Made by a program: the position numbers and the translations under genes
Notes under the pieces: generated by a model
The model's input: the letters and a program-made list of their open reading frames with translations, nothing else
The model's database searches: none
What the model was told of the DNA's origin: nothing
DNA from: Streptomyces sp. PR69
Lineage (GTDB): Bacteria; Actinomycetota; Actinomycetes; Streptomycetales; Streptomycetaceae
Direction: 5' to 3'
DNA: 64,000 nt
Assembly: GCF_026420845.1 (NCBI RefSeq)
Contig: NZ_JAOWCB010000019.1
Span: 1 to 64,000, forward strand
Part shown: positions 1 to 7,868 of the stretch, piece by piece
How the letters are laid out: each line of letters begins with the position of its first letter
How positions within the stretch are numbered: the first letter of the stretch is position 1

Positions 1-25
1 AGGGGAAAGCCCCCGCCCCGCACGA

Positions 26-304
26 TCAGACGGTCCCCGACGCCCCGGCCGCGTCCCGCGCCCCGTCACGCGCACGGGCCCCGGCCCGCGTCCTGCCCGG
101 CGTCACCGTCCGCCGCGGATGCCGCCGCAGATACTCGCTCTCCAGCTCCGCCATCCGCACATTGTGCGCGTCCAGCGCCGCCGCGGACCCGTACAGCAGT
201 GTGTCGTGCCTGCTCCGGTGGATCGCCTCCAGCTCGCGGAGCAGCACCGGCTCGTCCAGACGGGCCGGGTCGACGCCCCGGTGCTCGTGCTCGGTCTGAG
301 TCAT
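26..304 (-). CDS. DUF6158 family protein
   Basis: A 92-aa cytoplasmic protein with no signal peptide or membrane segment. The conserved core runs from about residue 11 to 65 (VDPARLDEPVLLRELE, then RHDTLLYGS and LESEYLRRHP), which I recognise as the actinobacterial DUF6158 family; the last 25 residues are a basic Arg/Ala tail. The family has no known biochemical role. It is divergent from the Vms1-like gene at 411, and members are often found among stress-regulated genes. Start ATG at 304; the complete gene lies inside the window. Confidence 0.7.
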   Translation of the reverse strand: MTQTEHEHRGVDPARLDEPVLLRELEAIHRSRHDTLLYGSAAALDAHNVRMAELESEYLRRHPRRTVTPGRTRAGARARDGARDAAGASGTV

Positions 305-348
305 GTCAGCCGTCCTCCGTCCGTCTCCACAGGTCTCGCGGCCATCCC

Positions 349-373
349 GTGTGACTGATGACCTCGCGGGTAC
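349..373 (+). promoter_or_regulatory. SigB-type promoter candidate (GTGT-N15-GGGTAC)
   Basis: GTGT at 349-352 and GGGTAC at 368-373 are separated by 15 nt, matching the Streptomyces SigB consensus GNNT-N14-16-GGGTAC/T. The -10 lies in the palindrome GCGGGTACCCGC (366-377). It is 38 nt upstream of the ATG at 411. An identical arrangement occurs at 5731-5755. Confidence 0.6.
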
Positions 374-410
374 CCGCTGGTAGCGCGGACCCGGTCACCG
401 GGAGGAATCC

Positions 411-1529
411 ATGCGACTCGAATTTCTCACGCCTCTCTACGAGCGTCCCGGACCGTGGGCCAGCGTGCATCTCGACACTGCATGGGGCGTCCAGGACACC
501 CCCGCCCACCATGAGCTCCAGGCCCGTGAGGTCTGCCGCGCGCTGGCCGAGCAGGGCGCCGACCAGCGGACGGGACATGCCGTCTACGAAGCCCTCACCG
601 CCTTCGGGGGCAGGCCGGGGGCACCCGGCCGGGCTGTGTACGCCGCGGGCGGCGAGGTGGTCCTCGACCCGCCCCTGACCCATCGCCCTCCCGCGCCCAT
701 GGACGTCACCTGGGCCGCCCTGCCGCATGTCGCACCGCTGCTGGATCTCGCCGCGCAGGAACCGGTCTGTCTGGTCGTCTACATCGACCGCCAGGGCGCG
801 GACCTGGAGCTGCGCACCCCGCTGGGCGCCACGGGCGCCGGCTCGGCCGTGGGCAGGGACTGGCCGCTGCACCGCACCGCGAGCGCCGACTGGTCCGAAC
901 GCCATCACCAGCAGCGCGTGGAGAACACCTGGGAGCAGAATGCCCAGGAGATCGCGGAGACCGTCGCGGGAAGCCAGGAGGAGTACGGCGCCGATCTGAT
1001 CGTTCTCGCCGGCGACCCCTACGAGCGGCGCGCCGTCCATGAGCGGCTGCCCGCGGCGCTGCTGCCGTACGTCATCGAGACCGAACACGGCGGACGCGCC
1101 GAAGGCGCGGGCAGCAGGCTGCTCGACGAGGACGTCGAACACGCCCGTCAGGAGCATGTGAGCCGCCATGCCGAAGAGGAGCTCGACCGCTTCAGGGCCG
1201 CGCACGACGCGGCGGCGGAGGGGGTGCCCGCGCTGGTGGAGGCGGCCCGCGAACACCGCATCGAGGAGCTGTTCATCCGGCCCGAGGGCCCGGACGCCCA
1301 GCGCCAGGTGTGGGTGGGCGAGGATCCCGACCAGCTCGCGGTGCGCCGCTCGGACGCCCGGTACCTCGGCGCACGCGACCCTGCGCCCGCCCGCGCGGAT
1401 GACGCCCTGCTGCGCTCCGCCGCGGTCACCGGGGCGGAAGCCCTGCGCATCCCCGCGCGGGAGCCGCCGGACGCCTCCCCGACCGGCGGTCTGGGCGCCC
1501 TGCTCCGCTGGCCCGCCCGGGCGGCCTGA
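411..1529 (+). CDS. Vms1/Ankzf1-like (baeRF) release-factor-fold protein
   Basis: A 372-aa cytoplasmic protein resembling the bacterial Vms1/Ankzf1 peptidyl-tRNA hydrolase family (Rv2629-like, an eRF1-type fold). It opens with a strand-rich domain that includes VCLVVYIDRQGADLEL around residue 115, followed by an acidic helical stretch (HHQQRVENTWEQNAQEIAE) and the eRF1-like part with LIVLAGDPYERRAVHERLP around 200. The family is thought to release nascent chains from stalled ribosomes; the activity here is inferred. Start ATG follows the RBS GGGAGGAA. A SigB-like promoter lies just upstream, so stress control is likely. Confidence 0.75.
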   Translation: MRLEFLTPLYERPGPWASVHLDTAWGVQDTPAHHELQAREVCRALAEQGADQRTGHAVYEALTAFGGRPGAPGRAVYAAGGEVVLDPPLTHRPPAPMDVTWAALPHVAPLLDLAAQEPVCLVVYIDRQGADLELRTPLGATGAGSAVGRDWPLHRTASADWSERHHQQRVENTWEQNAQEIAETVAGSQEEYGADLIVLAGDPYERRAVHERLPAALLPYVIETEHGGRAEGAGSRLLDEDVEHARQEHVSRHAEEELDRFRAAHDAAAEGVPALVEAAREHRIEELFIRPEGPDAQRQVWVGEDPDQLAVRRSDARYLGARDPAPARADDALLRSAAVTGAEALRIPAREPPDASPTGGLGALLRWPARAA

Positions 1530-1645
1530 CGCCCGGCCGACGCCTGCCCTTGGCGCGGGTCAGCGCCCGCTCACGCACGCGACGCCGCGTGCCCGGCAAT
1601 ACGGCCTGTCCGGTCTCCGCCGCCGTGCCCTGCCCGCCGTACCGG

Positions 1646-1987
1646 CTACTCGGGCCCGTGCTCGGGCCCGCGATGCCCCTGATCGTCGGGCTTGCGCCCG
1701 GGCGGCCCGGGCTCCTCAGGGGCGTTTGGCTCCGGCCCCTTCGCGGCCTCCTCCTGCCGCCTGTACACCCGCTCCCGGCGGTGCTGGATGGCGACCGCCT
1801 CGCCCAGCGCGAGCAGCGCCAGCAGCGCGCAGATGAACGACAGCGCCATCAGGATCCCGGGGCTGGGCGAGTCCCCCGCGTCGGACCACAGGGCCCATAC
1901 GGCGAACAGCACCGCGCCCGCCGCGAACAGAGGGATGTAGACCATGGTCAGGAGCATGCGGACCCTGAGCGGGCGCTGCGCCGTCAC
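1646..1987 (-). CDS. Small two-helix membrane protein
   Basis: A 113-aa protein with two predicted membrane helices, MLLTMVYIPLFAAGAVLFAV and ILMALSFICALLALLALGEA, followed by a charged C-terminal tail of about 45 residues rich in Arg, Glu and Pro. I chose GTG 1987 because it overlaps the stop of the ANTAR gene by 4 nt (GTGA), implying translational coupling; ATG codons at 1957 and 1945 are alternatives. I recognise no family. Its coupling to an ANTAR regulator suggests it belongs to the same sensory or stress unit. Confidence 0.6.
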   Translation of the reverse strand: MTAQRPLRVRMLLTMVYIPLFAAGAVLFAVWALWSDAGDSPSPGILMALSFICALLALLALGEAVAIQHRRERVYRRQEEAAKGPEPNAPEEPGPPGRKPDDQGHRGPEHGPE

Positions 1988-2748
1988 CGGCTCCGCGCGG
2001 GCGCGCGAACGGCCTCGTCCGAACACGCCAGACTCCTTCCGCTCGCCCCGGCGAGAGCCCTGAGCTCCGCTTCGAAACCCCGCCCCCGGCGGCGTACGAC
2101 CTCGTCGGCCACATCCGCGAGCTTCCGGTTCGTGCGCTGGGAGATCTGCCGCAGAATGCCGAACGCCTCCCGGGCGTCGCTCCCCGTCACATGCATCACG
2201 ATCCCGCTCGCCTGATCGATCACCGCACGGGACTCCAGAGCCGTCTCCAGCTGGCCGATCTCGGCGAGTGCGGCCCGGCATGAGTGATCACGGGCCAGCC
2301 CCTGTGCGAAGTACTCGCCGAGCAGGTGCACCGACTGCTGCACTCCCTCGCTGAAAGCTCTGGGGCGGAAGCTGTAAAGGGTGAGGGTGACGTCGAGCTC
2401 GCCTCTGCTGAACGCCATGGTCACACTCGACCGCAGTCCGGAGTCGAGCGCCACGGCACGGTAGTCGGGCCAGCGCTCCTCGGTCAGCAGATCCTGGGCG
2501 TTCACCGTCCCGCCCGCGTCCAGCGCCGCCGGGGTGGGTCCCTCGCCGGAGGCCAGCTCCACGGAGAGCAGCGTGGTCAGATCGGGGTGCGTCGCCGTGG
2601 TGCGCAGCTCGCCGCCCGCACCGGAGAGAGTGGCGACCGCGCCGCAGCTCGCGTCGGCACACTGCATGGCCTCGCAGGTGAACTGGGAGAGCTCCCGGGC
2701 CGCGGCGGTGGGTTCGGGGACGGGAACGCGGACAGGCGGGGATGGCAT
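1984..2748 (-). CDS. GAF-ANTAR transcription antitermination regulator
   Basis: A 254-aa cytoplasmic protein. Residues about 15-155 form a GAF-type sensory domain (LSQFTCEAMQCADASCGAVATLS at its start). Residues about 160-225 form an ANTAR RNA-binding domain with the usual LETALESRAVIDQASGIVMH and AFGILRQISQRTNRKLADVADEVV signatures. ANTAR proteins bind paired hairpins in nascent RNA and prevent termination. The start ATG has a strong AAGGAGG site. It is divergent from the PAS-GAF gene at 2825 and coupled to the small membrane protein downstream. The target RNA is not evident here. Confidence 0.85.
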   Translation of the reverse strand: MPSPPVRVPVPEPTAAARELSQFTCEAMQCADASCGAVATLSGAGGELRTTATHPDLTTLLSVELASGEGPTPAALDAGGTVNAQDLLTEERWPDYRAVALDSGLRSSVTMAFSRGELDVTLTLYSFRPRAFSEGVQQSVHLLGEYFAQGLARDHSCRAALAEIGQLETALESRAVIDQASGIVMHVTGSDAREAFGILRQISQRTNRKLADVADEVVRRRGRGFEAELRALAGASGRSLACSDEAVRAPARSR

Positions 2749-2824
2749 GAGCTGCCGCCTCCTTCCACCGTCCGGATTCCCGCTGGGCACGCCGGGAAAC
2801 GCGGCCGTGGGCTAGCGTCGTGCT

Positions 2825-4063
2825 ATGCGTGATACGGACGCGCACGGGTTCGGAGCGGATCCCGGCCAGGGCGATGCGCTGGAGACGGAGCTCGCGGACT
2901 TCGTCAGGCGTGTGGGCGAGCTGAGGGCCGCCCGCGGACTGCCGACGACGGAACAGCACACTCTCCTCGACGCCGCGCTGTTCGAGCTTGAACACGTCGC
3001 CGAGGACCTCTGGCCCGCCTGGCGCAGCAGGCTTGAGGCACAGCGGCCGCATTCCCCGCGCACCCCTGCCGGAGCGTTGGCGGACCGGGCCGAACAGCAG
3101 CTGTTCAAGGCCCTCTTCCAGCGGCTGCCGCTGCCCGTGGCGCTGGTCGACGCCGACACGGCCGTACGGAGGATGAACGTCGCCGCGACGGAGCTGACCG
3201 GCGTCCGCGCCGGCTATGCCGCGGGCCGCCCGCTGGCCGGCCTCCTCAGGCCCGGTGACCGTGCGGCCCTGCGCTCCCAGACGGCGGCGGTCGCGCGCGG
3301 CGAAGGGGGCCGCAGCCTGCGGGTCCACCTTCAGCAGGACCCCACGACACCGCTGCTGGTCACGCTCACCGCGCTGCGGCCGCCGAACGAGCAGCACCCG
3401 GCCGTCCTGTTGGTGCTGCAGACCGACGGCGCCCGCACGGCGCACCCGCTCCCGTCCGCGTCCGCTTCTCCGTCCGCTTCCCCGGGCGGGCGCGGTGCGG
3501 CACGCCCCGATCTGACCGAGGCCACCCGCCGTGCCGAGCTGATCGACGTCCTGGACGCCATGACCACGGCCCTGCTGCTCGACGGCGGAGGGGAGCCGCA
3601 GCAGGTGCTCAACACGGCCGCACGGGTGCTGTCCGCCGGCTTCGCCGACTGGGTGGTGGCCGATCTGTCGTCGGGCGGAGTGCTGCGGCGCGTCTGCGTC
3701 CGCGGCCCCGAGAACGACCGCGCCGCGGACATGCTCGCCAAGAAGGTCATCGCACAGGACCCGGCGGACTGCCCCCTGGTGGTGGAGACGGCGCGCGGCG
3801 GCCCGGCGAGCCTTCAGGTACGGCCGGACGACCTGGAGTCCTTCGGCCGGGACGAGTCCGGCGACTCGATCCTCGTGCAGGCCGATGTGACGTCGCTGTT
3901 GTGCGTGCCGCTGCAGTCCCCCCTCTCCGGCGGCGGCCCGGTGCACGCCGTGCTGACGCTCTTCCGCACGGGCGCCAGGCTCGCCTTCTCCCTGGCCGAG
4001 GCACGGGTCGTCGACGTCATGTCCCACCACATCGCGCTTGCCATGCGGCGGCGTCCCTCATGA
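2825..4063 (+). CDS. PAS-GAF sensor protein without an output domain
   Basis: A 412-aa cytoplasmic protein. A helical N-terminus (1-100) leads to a PAS-like domain around 100-200 (LPLPVALVDADTAVRRMNVAA), a Ser/Pro linker near 210-230 and a GAF domain around 240-410 (IDVLDAMTTALLLDGG through FSLAEARVVDVMSHHIALAM). Streptomyces PAS/GAF proteins of this type usually continue into a SpoIIE phosphatase or a kinase domain; this one stops after GAF. It overlaps the end of the convergent sigma gene by 6 nt. Signal and partner are unknown; proximity suggests a link to the ANTAR or SigB-type proteins. Confidence 0.75.
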   Translation: MRDTDAHGFGADPGQGDALETELADFVRRVGELRAARGLPTTEQHTLLDAALFELEHVAEDLWPAWRSRLEAQRPHSPRTPAGALADRAEQQLFKALFQRLPLPVALVDADTAVRRMNVAATELTGVRAGYAAGRPLAGLLRPGDRAALRSQTAAVARGEGGRSLRVHLQQDPTTPLLVTLTALRPPNEQHPAVLLVLQTDGARTAHPLPSASASPSASPGGRGAARPDLTEATRRAELIDVLDAMTTALLLDGGGEPQQVLNTAARVLSAGFADWVVADLSSGGVLRRVCVRGPENDRAADMLAKKVIAQDPADCPLVVETARGGPASLQVRPDDLESFGRDESGDSILVQADVTSLLCVPLQSPLSGGGPVHAVLTLFRTGARLAFSLAEARVVDVMSHHIALAMRRRPS

Positions 4064-5002
4064 CCTCCCCGATGCGGCCTTCGCCGGTGCTTCTGAGGCC
4101 GTCCCTGAGATTCCCGCGGTCTCCTCTGCGGCGTCCTCCGCAGCCCCGTCGCGCAGGACCTCATCGCGCAGCCGCTCGCAGCACCGGCTGATCAGCCGTG
4201 AGACATGCATCTGAGAGATGCCGAGGGATTCGGCGATGCTGCTCTGCGTCATATCGCCGAAGAAGCGCATATAGAGAATGCGCTGTTCACGCTCCGGCAG
4301 CCGGCGCAGACCCGGTTTCACGGCCTCACGGTCGACGAGCACGTCGAGGGCCGGGTCCGCGGACCCGAGGGTGTCGCGCAGGGCGTATCCGTCCTCCGCG
4401 CCGTTCAGCTCGGCGTCCAGCGAGAGCGCCGAGAAGCTGTCGAGCGCTTCGAGGCCGATCCGCACCTCCTCCTCGGTCATCCCGGCGTGTGCGGCGATCT
4501 CCGCCCGCGTGGGCGGCCGCCCGGGGATCGTCTGGGACAGGTCCTGCCGGGCGAAACGCACGCGATTGCGCAGATCCTGTACCCGGCGGGGGACATGGAG
4601 AGTCCACAGATGGTCGCGGAAGTGCCGCTTGACCTCCCCGACCACGGTCGGCACGGCATAGCTCTCAAAGGCGTTGCCGCGGCCGGGGTCATAGCGGTCG
4701 ACGGCCTTGACCAGGCCAAGCGCGGCCACCTGCCGCAGATCCTCGAGTGACTCCCCGCGGTTGCGGAAGCGCCCGGCGAGCCGGTCGGCCATGGGCAGCC
4801 AGGCGCAGACGATGTCCTGCCGGATCCTGCTGCGCTCCGGTCCCTCGGGCAGCAGGACCATTCTCCGGAAGGCGTCCTCGGTGTCGGGGGCGTCGGTGTG
4901 CGGGCGCCCGGCGCGCCGGGCCTGTTGGGCGCGCCGGCCCGGCTGGGCGTGCCGGCTGCGCTGGGTCTGCTGGGTGTCCCGGACGGGTGCGTACGCACAC
5001 AT
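4058..5002 (-). CDS. RNA polymerase sigma factor, SigB/SigF/SigG family
   Basis: A 314-aa group 3 sigma factor. After a basic, low-complexity 35-aa N-terminus come region 2 (SLEDLRQVAALGLVKAVDRYDP, then AFESYAVPTVVGEVKRHFRD), region 3 (PTRAEIAAHAGMTEEEVRIGLEA) and region 4 (RILYMRFFGDMTQSSIAESLGIS with the helix QMHVSRLISRCCERLR). Such factors direct osmotic, oxidative or developmental regulons and are usually held by RsbW-type anti-sigma factors; none is encoded next to it. GTG 5011 is an in-frame alternative start. Three SigB-consensus promoters lie within 5 kb, so it probably controls its neighbours. Confidence 0.9.
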   Translation of the reverse strand: MCAYAPVRDTQQTQRSRHAQPGRRAQQARRAGRPHTDAPDTEDAFRRMVLLPEGPERSRIRQDIVCAWLPMADRLAGRFRNRGESLEDLRQVAALGLVKAVDRYDPGRGNAFESYAVPTVVGEVKRHFRDHLWTLHVPRRVQDLRNRVRFARQDLSQTIPGRPPTRAEIAAHAGMTEEEVRIGLEALDSFSALSLDAELNGAEDGYALRDTLGSADPALDVLVDREAVKPGLRRLPEREQRILYMRFFGDMTQSSIAESLGISQMHVSRLISRCCERLRDEVLRDGAAEDAAEETAGISGTASEAPAKAASGRS

Positions 5003-5161
5003 GATGCTCACAGCTTCCCGGAGTCTTGACGACGCACGGTGCGGGAGCGGGGCCGGACGGCACGAAGGCACGCCCGGGTGGCTGCTCCCTCGGGCGTGCC
5101 TGCTGTCCGAAGCACGTACCAAGCCCATGCCCGCCCACGGCGGGAGAAAACGTCACCGCCC

Positions 5162-5186
5162 GCATAGGCGGATACGGCAGGGGTAC
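5162..5186 (+). promoter_or_regulatory. SigB-type promoter candidate (GCAT-N15-GGGTAC)
   Basis: GCAT at 5162-5165 and GGGTAC at 5181-5186 with a 15-nt spacer fit the GNNT-N14-16-GGGTAC/T consensus. It lies about 100 nt upstream of the CBS-pair gene at 5285. The -35 element is loosely defined, so this is the weakest of the three sites. Confidence 0.45.
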
Positions 5187-5284
5187 TGCGGGCAGCGTGA
5201 CGTGGAGAAACCGCCAGGCGGCAGCCGGGGGACAAGCCCGGACGGCCGGCCCGCGGGCGGAGAGGACGGCAGAAAGGCTGAGCC

Positions 5285-5725
5285 ATGACACAGCAAGTCA
5301 AGGACGTCATGACAGCAGGAGTGGCGGCCGTCCGGCCCGATGCCTCGCTCGTCGAAGCCGCCCAGATGATGCGCGCCCAGGACATCGGGGGAGTGGTGGT
5401 CTCATCGGACGACCGGCTGATCGGGGTGCTCACCGACCGCGACATCACCACGCGCGCCGTAGCCGAGGGGGTGGACCCGCTCGCGGTGAACGCCGACGCC
5501 GTCTGCACGCCCACCCCTGTGTCGATCGGGCCCGAAGAACCCGTCTCCAGCGCCGTGTCGCTGATGCGGGAACACTCGGTCCGCCAACTCCCGGTGGTCG
5601 AGGGAGACCGTCCCATCGGCATGATCAGCCTCGAAGACCTCGCCGAGACGCTGGACCCGGAATCGGCCCTCGGCGACGTCAGCCGCGCTCCCGCCAACAG
5701 CGACACGGGCCCCGTGCCCGGCTGA
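5285..5725 (+). CDS. Tandem CBS-domain protein
   Basis: A 146-aa cytoplasmic protein that is almost entirely two CBS motifs: residues about 8-60 (VKDVMTAGVAAVRPDASLVEAA, then DIGGVVVSSDDRLIGVLTDRDI) and about 70-130 (VSSAVSLMREHSVRQLPVVE, then GMISLEDLAETL). CBS pairs bind adenine nucleotides and act as energy sensors. Stand-alone pairs like this are common in actinobacterial stress regulons. It is preceded by a candidate SigB-type promoter. Ligand and partner are unknown. Confidence 0.85.
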   Translation: MTQQVKDVMTAGVAAVRPDASLVEAAQMMRAQDIGGVVVSSDDRLIGVLTDRDITTRAVAEGVDPLAVNADAVCTPTPVSIGPEEPVSSAVSLMREHSVRQLPVVEGDRPIGMISLEDLAETLDPESALGDVSRAPANSDTGPVPG

Positions 5726-5730
5726 GCGAG

Positions 5731-5755
5731 GTGTCCGGCGGCCCCCGGCGGGTAC
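5731..5755 (+). promoter_or_regulatory. SigB-type promoter candidate (GTGT-N15-GGGTAC)
   Basis: GTGT at 5731-5734 and GGGTAC at 5750-5755, spacer 15 nt, with the same GCGGGTACCCGC palindrome (5748-5759) as the site at 349-373. It is 63 nt upstream of the DUF3040 gene. Confidence 0.6.
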
Positions 5756-5817
5756 CCGCCCCCGTGCGCAACCGGGCGTCAGCGGTCATCACCGCCAGCC
5801 GTGAGGAGGCGTTGACG

Positions 5818-6177
5818 ATGGACGGAACGGGCTTTACGGATCACGAACGGCGCATCCTCGACGAGATCGAGAACGGGCTGCGCCAAGACGCCTTGCTGGA
5901 CCGCAAGCTCCGCACGATGCGGCGCACGCCCGCGCCGCTGACGCAGCTCTGGTCCACCCTGCACCGCCGGCCCCTCGCCGTCGCGGGCTGGACGCTCGCC
6001 GCGGTGTCGCTGGTCCTGCTCGTCCTCGCGGTCCTGACGTCGGCCCCGGCCCTCATCTGGGCGTTCGCCGCCGCCTACACCCTCACCCTCGTGTGCGCGC
6101 TGCGCGGGGTGATCGTGTGGTCGCGCCGGTTCAGCGCCCGTGCCCGCGCCCGCCGGGAAGGCGCCCCTGACCGCTGA
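5818..6177 (+). CDS. DUF3040 small membrane protein
   Basis: A 119-aa protein beginning FTDHERRILDEIENGLRQDA, the N-terminal signature of DUF3040. Two hydrophobic helices follow (about 50-75 and 78-97), then a basic tail (SRRFSARARARRE). The RBS GAGGAGG supports ATG 5818. DUF3040 proteins are small actinobacterial membrane proteins of unknown role. The SigB-type promoter upstream suggests membrane or osmotic stress. Confidence 0.8.
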   Translation: MDGTGFTDHERRILDEIENGLRQDALLDRKLRTMRRTPAPLTQLWSTLHRRPLAVAGWTLAAVSLVLLVLAVLTSAPALIWAFAAAYTLTLVCALRGVIVWSRRFSARARARREGAPDR

Positions 6178-6209
6178 CCGCGACCCCTGACCGGCGGCCC
6201 TCGCCGCTG

Positions 6210-7022
6210 TCAGCTGCGGTGCGAGCCGTCGTTGACGGAGAACATCGCGCCGTCCGTGTCCCGAAGCGTGGCCTCGGCGCCCTGCGGGGTGCTGCGCTGC
6301 TCCAGGACCAGCCCGCCGTGCCGCAGCGCCGCCTGGACAGTGGCCTCGACGTCGCGGACCGCGAAATGCACATGCCAGTGCGGGCGGATGAGCGGATCGG
6401 GCGCTTCCTCGATCGCCCCCGAACTGAGCCGGGCGACCACGAAGCCGTGCTGGCGCAGGACGACCTCGTCCTCCTCGTAGTCGACCTGGCAGCAGCCCGG
6501 CCTGCCACAGGCCCAGTCGAGGACCTCGCCGTAGAAGATCGCGGCGTCGAAGGCGTTGCGGGTGCGCAGCCGCAGCCAGGTCGGGGCCTTCTCCCGCCAG
6601 GTCTGCCAGTCGGAGATCAGCTGGCCCTGCCAGATGCCGAAGACGGCCCCGTCCCGGTCGGCGGCCAGCGCGCCGCGCCCGACGGGGAAGTTCAGGGGGC
6701 CGACCGCCACGGTGGCGCTGCGCTCCCGGATTCTGGCCGCGGTCGCGTCGGCGTCCGCGACGGCGAAGTACGGGGTCCAGGCGACCGGCGCCTGCAGGGT
6801 GGGGGTGACCTGGCCGATGCCGGCGACCGGCTCTCCGTCGAGCACGGCCAGCCGGAACTCCGCACCGAGCCGCGCCCGCCGGAACCGCCAGCCGAGCACC
6901 GCTCCGTAGAAGTCCTGCGCGGCGGCGAGGTCCCGCGCCATCAGACTGATCCAGCAGGGCGCGCCGTACACCTCTTCGCTTGAGGTGACGCCCGGGTCGG
7001 CAGCGGTCGTTTCCTTGTCCAT
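6210..7022 (-). CDS. Two-domain VOC (glyoxalase-fold) protein
   Basis: A 270-aa cytoplasmic protein made of two vicinal-oxygen-chelate modules, residues about 20-135 (PCWISLMARDLAAAQDFYGAV) and 150-265 (RNAFDAAIFYGEVLDWAC, PHWHVHFAVRDVEATVQAA). Streptomyces encode many such proteins related to hydroxylases, dioxygenases or antibiotic-binding proteins. The second domain keeps a His-rich strand (HWHVHF) that could bind metal. Substrate cannot be predicted. It is transcribed toward the DUF3040 gene. Confidence 0.75.
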   Translation of the reverse strand: MDKETTAADPGVTSSEEVYGAPCWISLMARDLAAAQDFYGAVLGWRFRRARLGAEFRLAVLDGEPVAGIGQVTPTLQAPVAWTPYFAVADADATAARIRERSATVAVGPLNFPVGRGALAADRDGAVFGIWQGQLISDWQTWREKAPTWLRLRTRNAFDAAIFYGEVLDWACGRPGCCQVDYEEDEVVLRQHGFVVARLSSGAIEEAPDPLIRPHWHVHFAVRDVEATVQAALRHGGLVLEQRSTPQGAEATLRDTDGAMFSVNDGSHRS

Positions 7023-7238
7023 GACGCTCAGTGTTCCGCTCGGAAAGGGGGCATGGCGGGATCCACGACCATCGTGCCGCGCGGTGTCGCCGCACGCGAA
7101 CGGTCGGACATCCCGCGACCAGGACACGGGACGGTCCCGAGGGCCATACGGAGCGTGACCGCCATTCGGCGGCAGACGGCTGTCGGCCGTCCGTGCGAGG
7201 GCCAGACACCTCTGCGCACGGGCTTCGTTGGGCGAAGC

Positions 7239-7775
7239 ATGATCACACCTCGACGTTTGTCGCTCGCGCCGGCCGCGTGCCTCGCCGCGGTCTGTCTCAT
7301 GGGGGTGGCCCCGGGCGGGGCAGGCGCCTACTCCGCCGCCCACTCCGCCACCCGCTCCGGCTCCGACGCCGTGACGCTTGATCCGGAAGGGCAATTGGCC
7401 GCCGACGGCACGGTCACCCTGAGCGGCTCCTACCGCTGTTCGCCGCTCCACCACGGCAGGACGGTGCTCGTCGGCGCCACGCTGATCCAAGGCGACGTCC
7501 ACTACGGCGTCGGCGGCACGGTCGCCCACTGCGACGGCCGGGAACACAGCTGGCGGCACACCGGACAACTCCCGGGCGAGCTCGCCGCCGGGGAGTCCGC
7601 CGACCCGGCTGGGGGCGAGGCCGGCCGGACGGTCGCCGGCCGGGTCGACGGCGAAGCCACCCTGCTCAAGCTGGACTCGGGCGGGCTGGTCCCGGTTCCG
7701 GTCCTCCTCGACCGCGACGCACGCCCGCTCGTGCTGCTGCGCGACCAACGTCCCTCCCGGCAAGCTCTGCCGTGA
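7239..7775 (+). CDS. Secreted DUF6299-like protein
   Basis: A 178-aa exported protein with a signal peptide (RRLSLAPAACLAAVCLMGVA, cleavage near residue 30). The mature part is beta-rich: a segment VTLDPEGQLAADGTVTLSGS leads to a cysteine (YRCSP) and a second cysteine (VAHCDG) that probably form a disulfide. This pattern matches the actinobacterial DUF6299 family of small secreted proteins with no known activity. A strong terminator-like hairpin follows. Confidence 0.65.
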   Translation: MITPRRLSLAPAACLAAVCLMGVAPGGAGAYSAAHSATRSGSDAVTLDPEGQLAADGTVTLSGSYRCSPLHHGRTVLVGATLIQGDVHYGVGGTVAHCDGREHSWRHTGQLPGELAAGESADPAGGEAGRTVAGRVDGEATLLKLDSGGLVPVPVLLDRDARPLVLLRDQRPSRQALP

Positions 7776-7807
7776 CGGGAACGACGTGCCGGCCGGGGGC
7801 GCCGGGC

Positions 7808-7859
7808 GCCACGCCCGCGGCCCGTCGCCGGTCGATCGGCAGCGGGCCGCGGGCGTGGC
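7808..7859. terminator. Bidirectional hairpin between convergent genes
   Basis: A perfect 17-bp inverted repeat (arms 7808-7824 and 7843-7859, 18-nt loop) separates the convergent genes ending at 7775 and 7869. It has no clear T-run, as usual for Streptomyces terminators. Confidence 0.75.
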
Positions 7860-7868
7860 GGGAATCTG

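Noticed and set aside
2288..4030. Very long minus-strand frame opposite the PAS-GAF gene
   Set aside because: It is a GC-biased shadow: the opposite strand carries coherent PAS, GAF and ANTAR domains.
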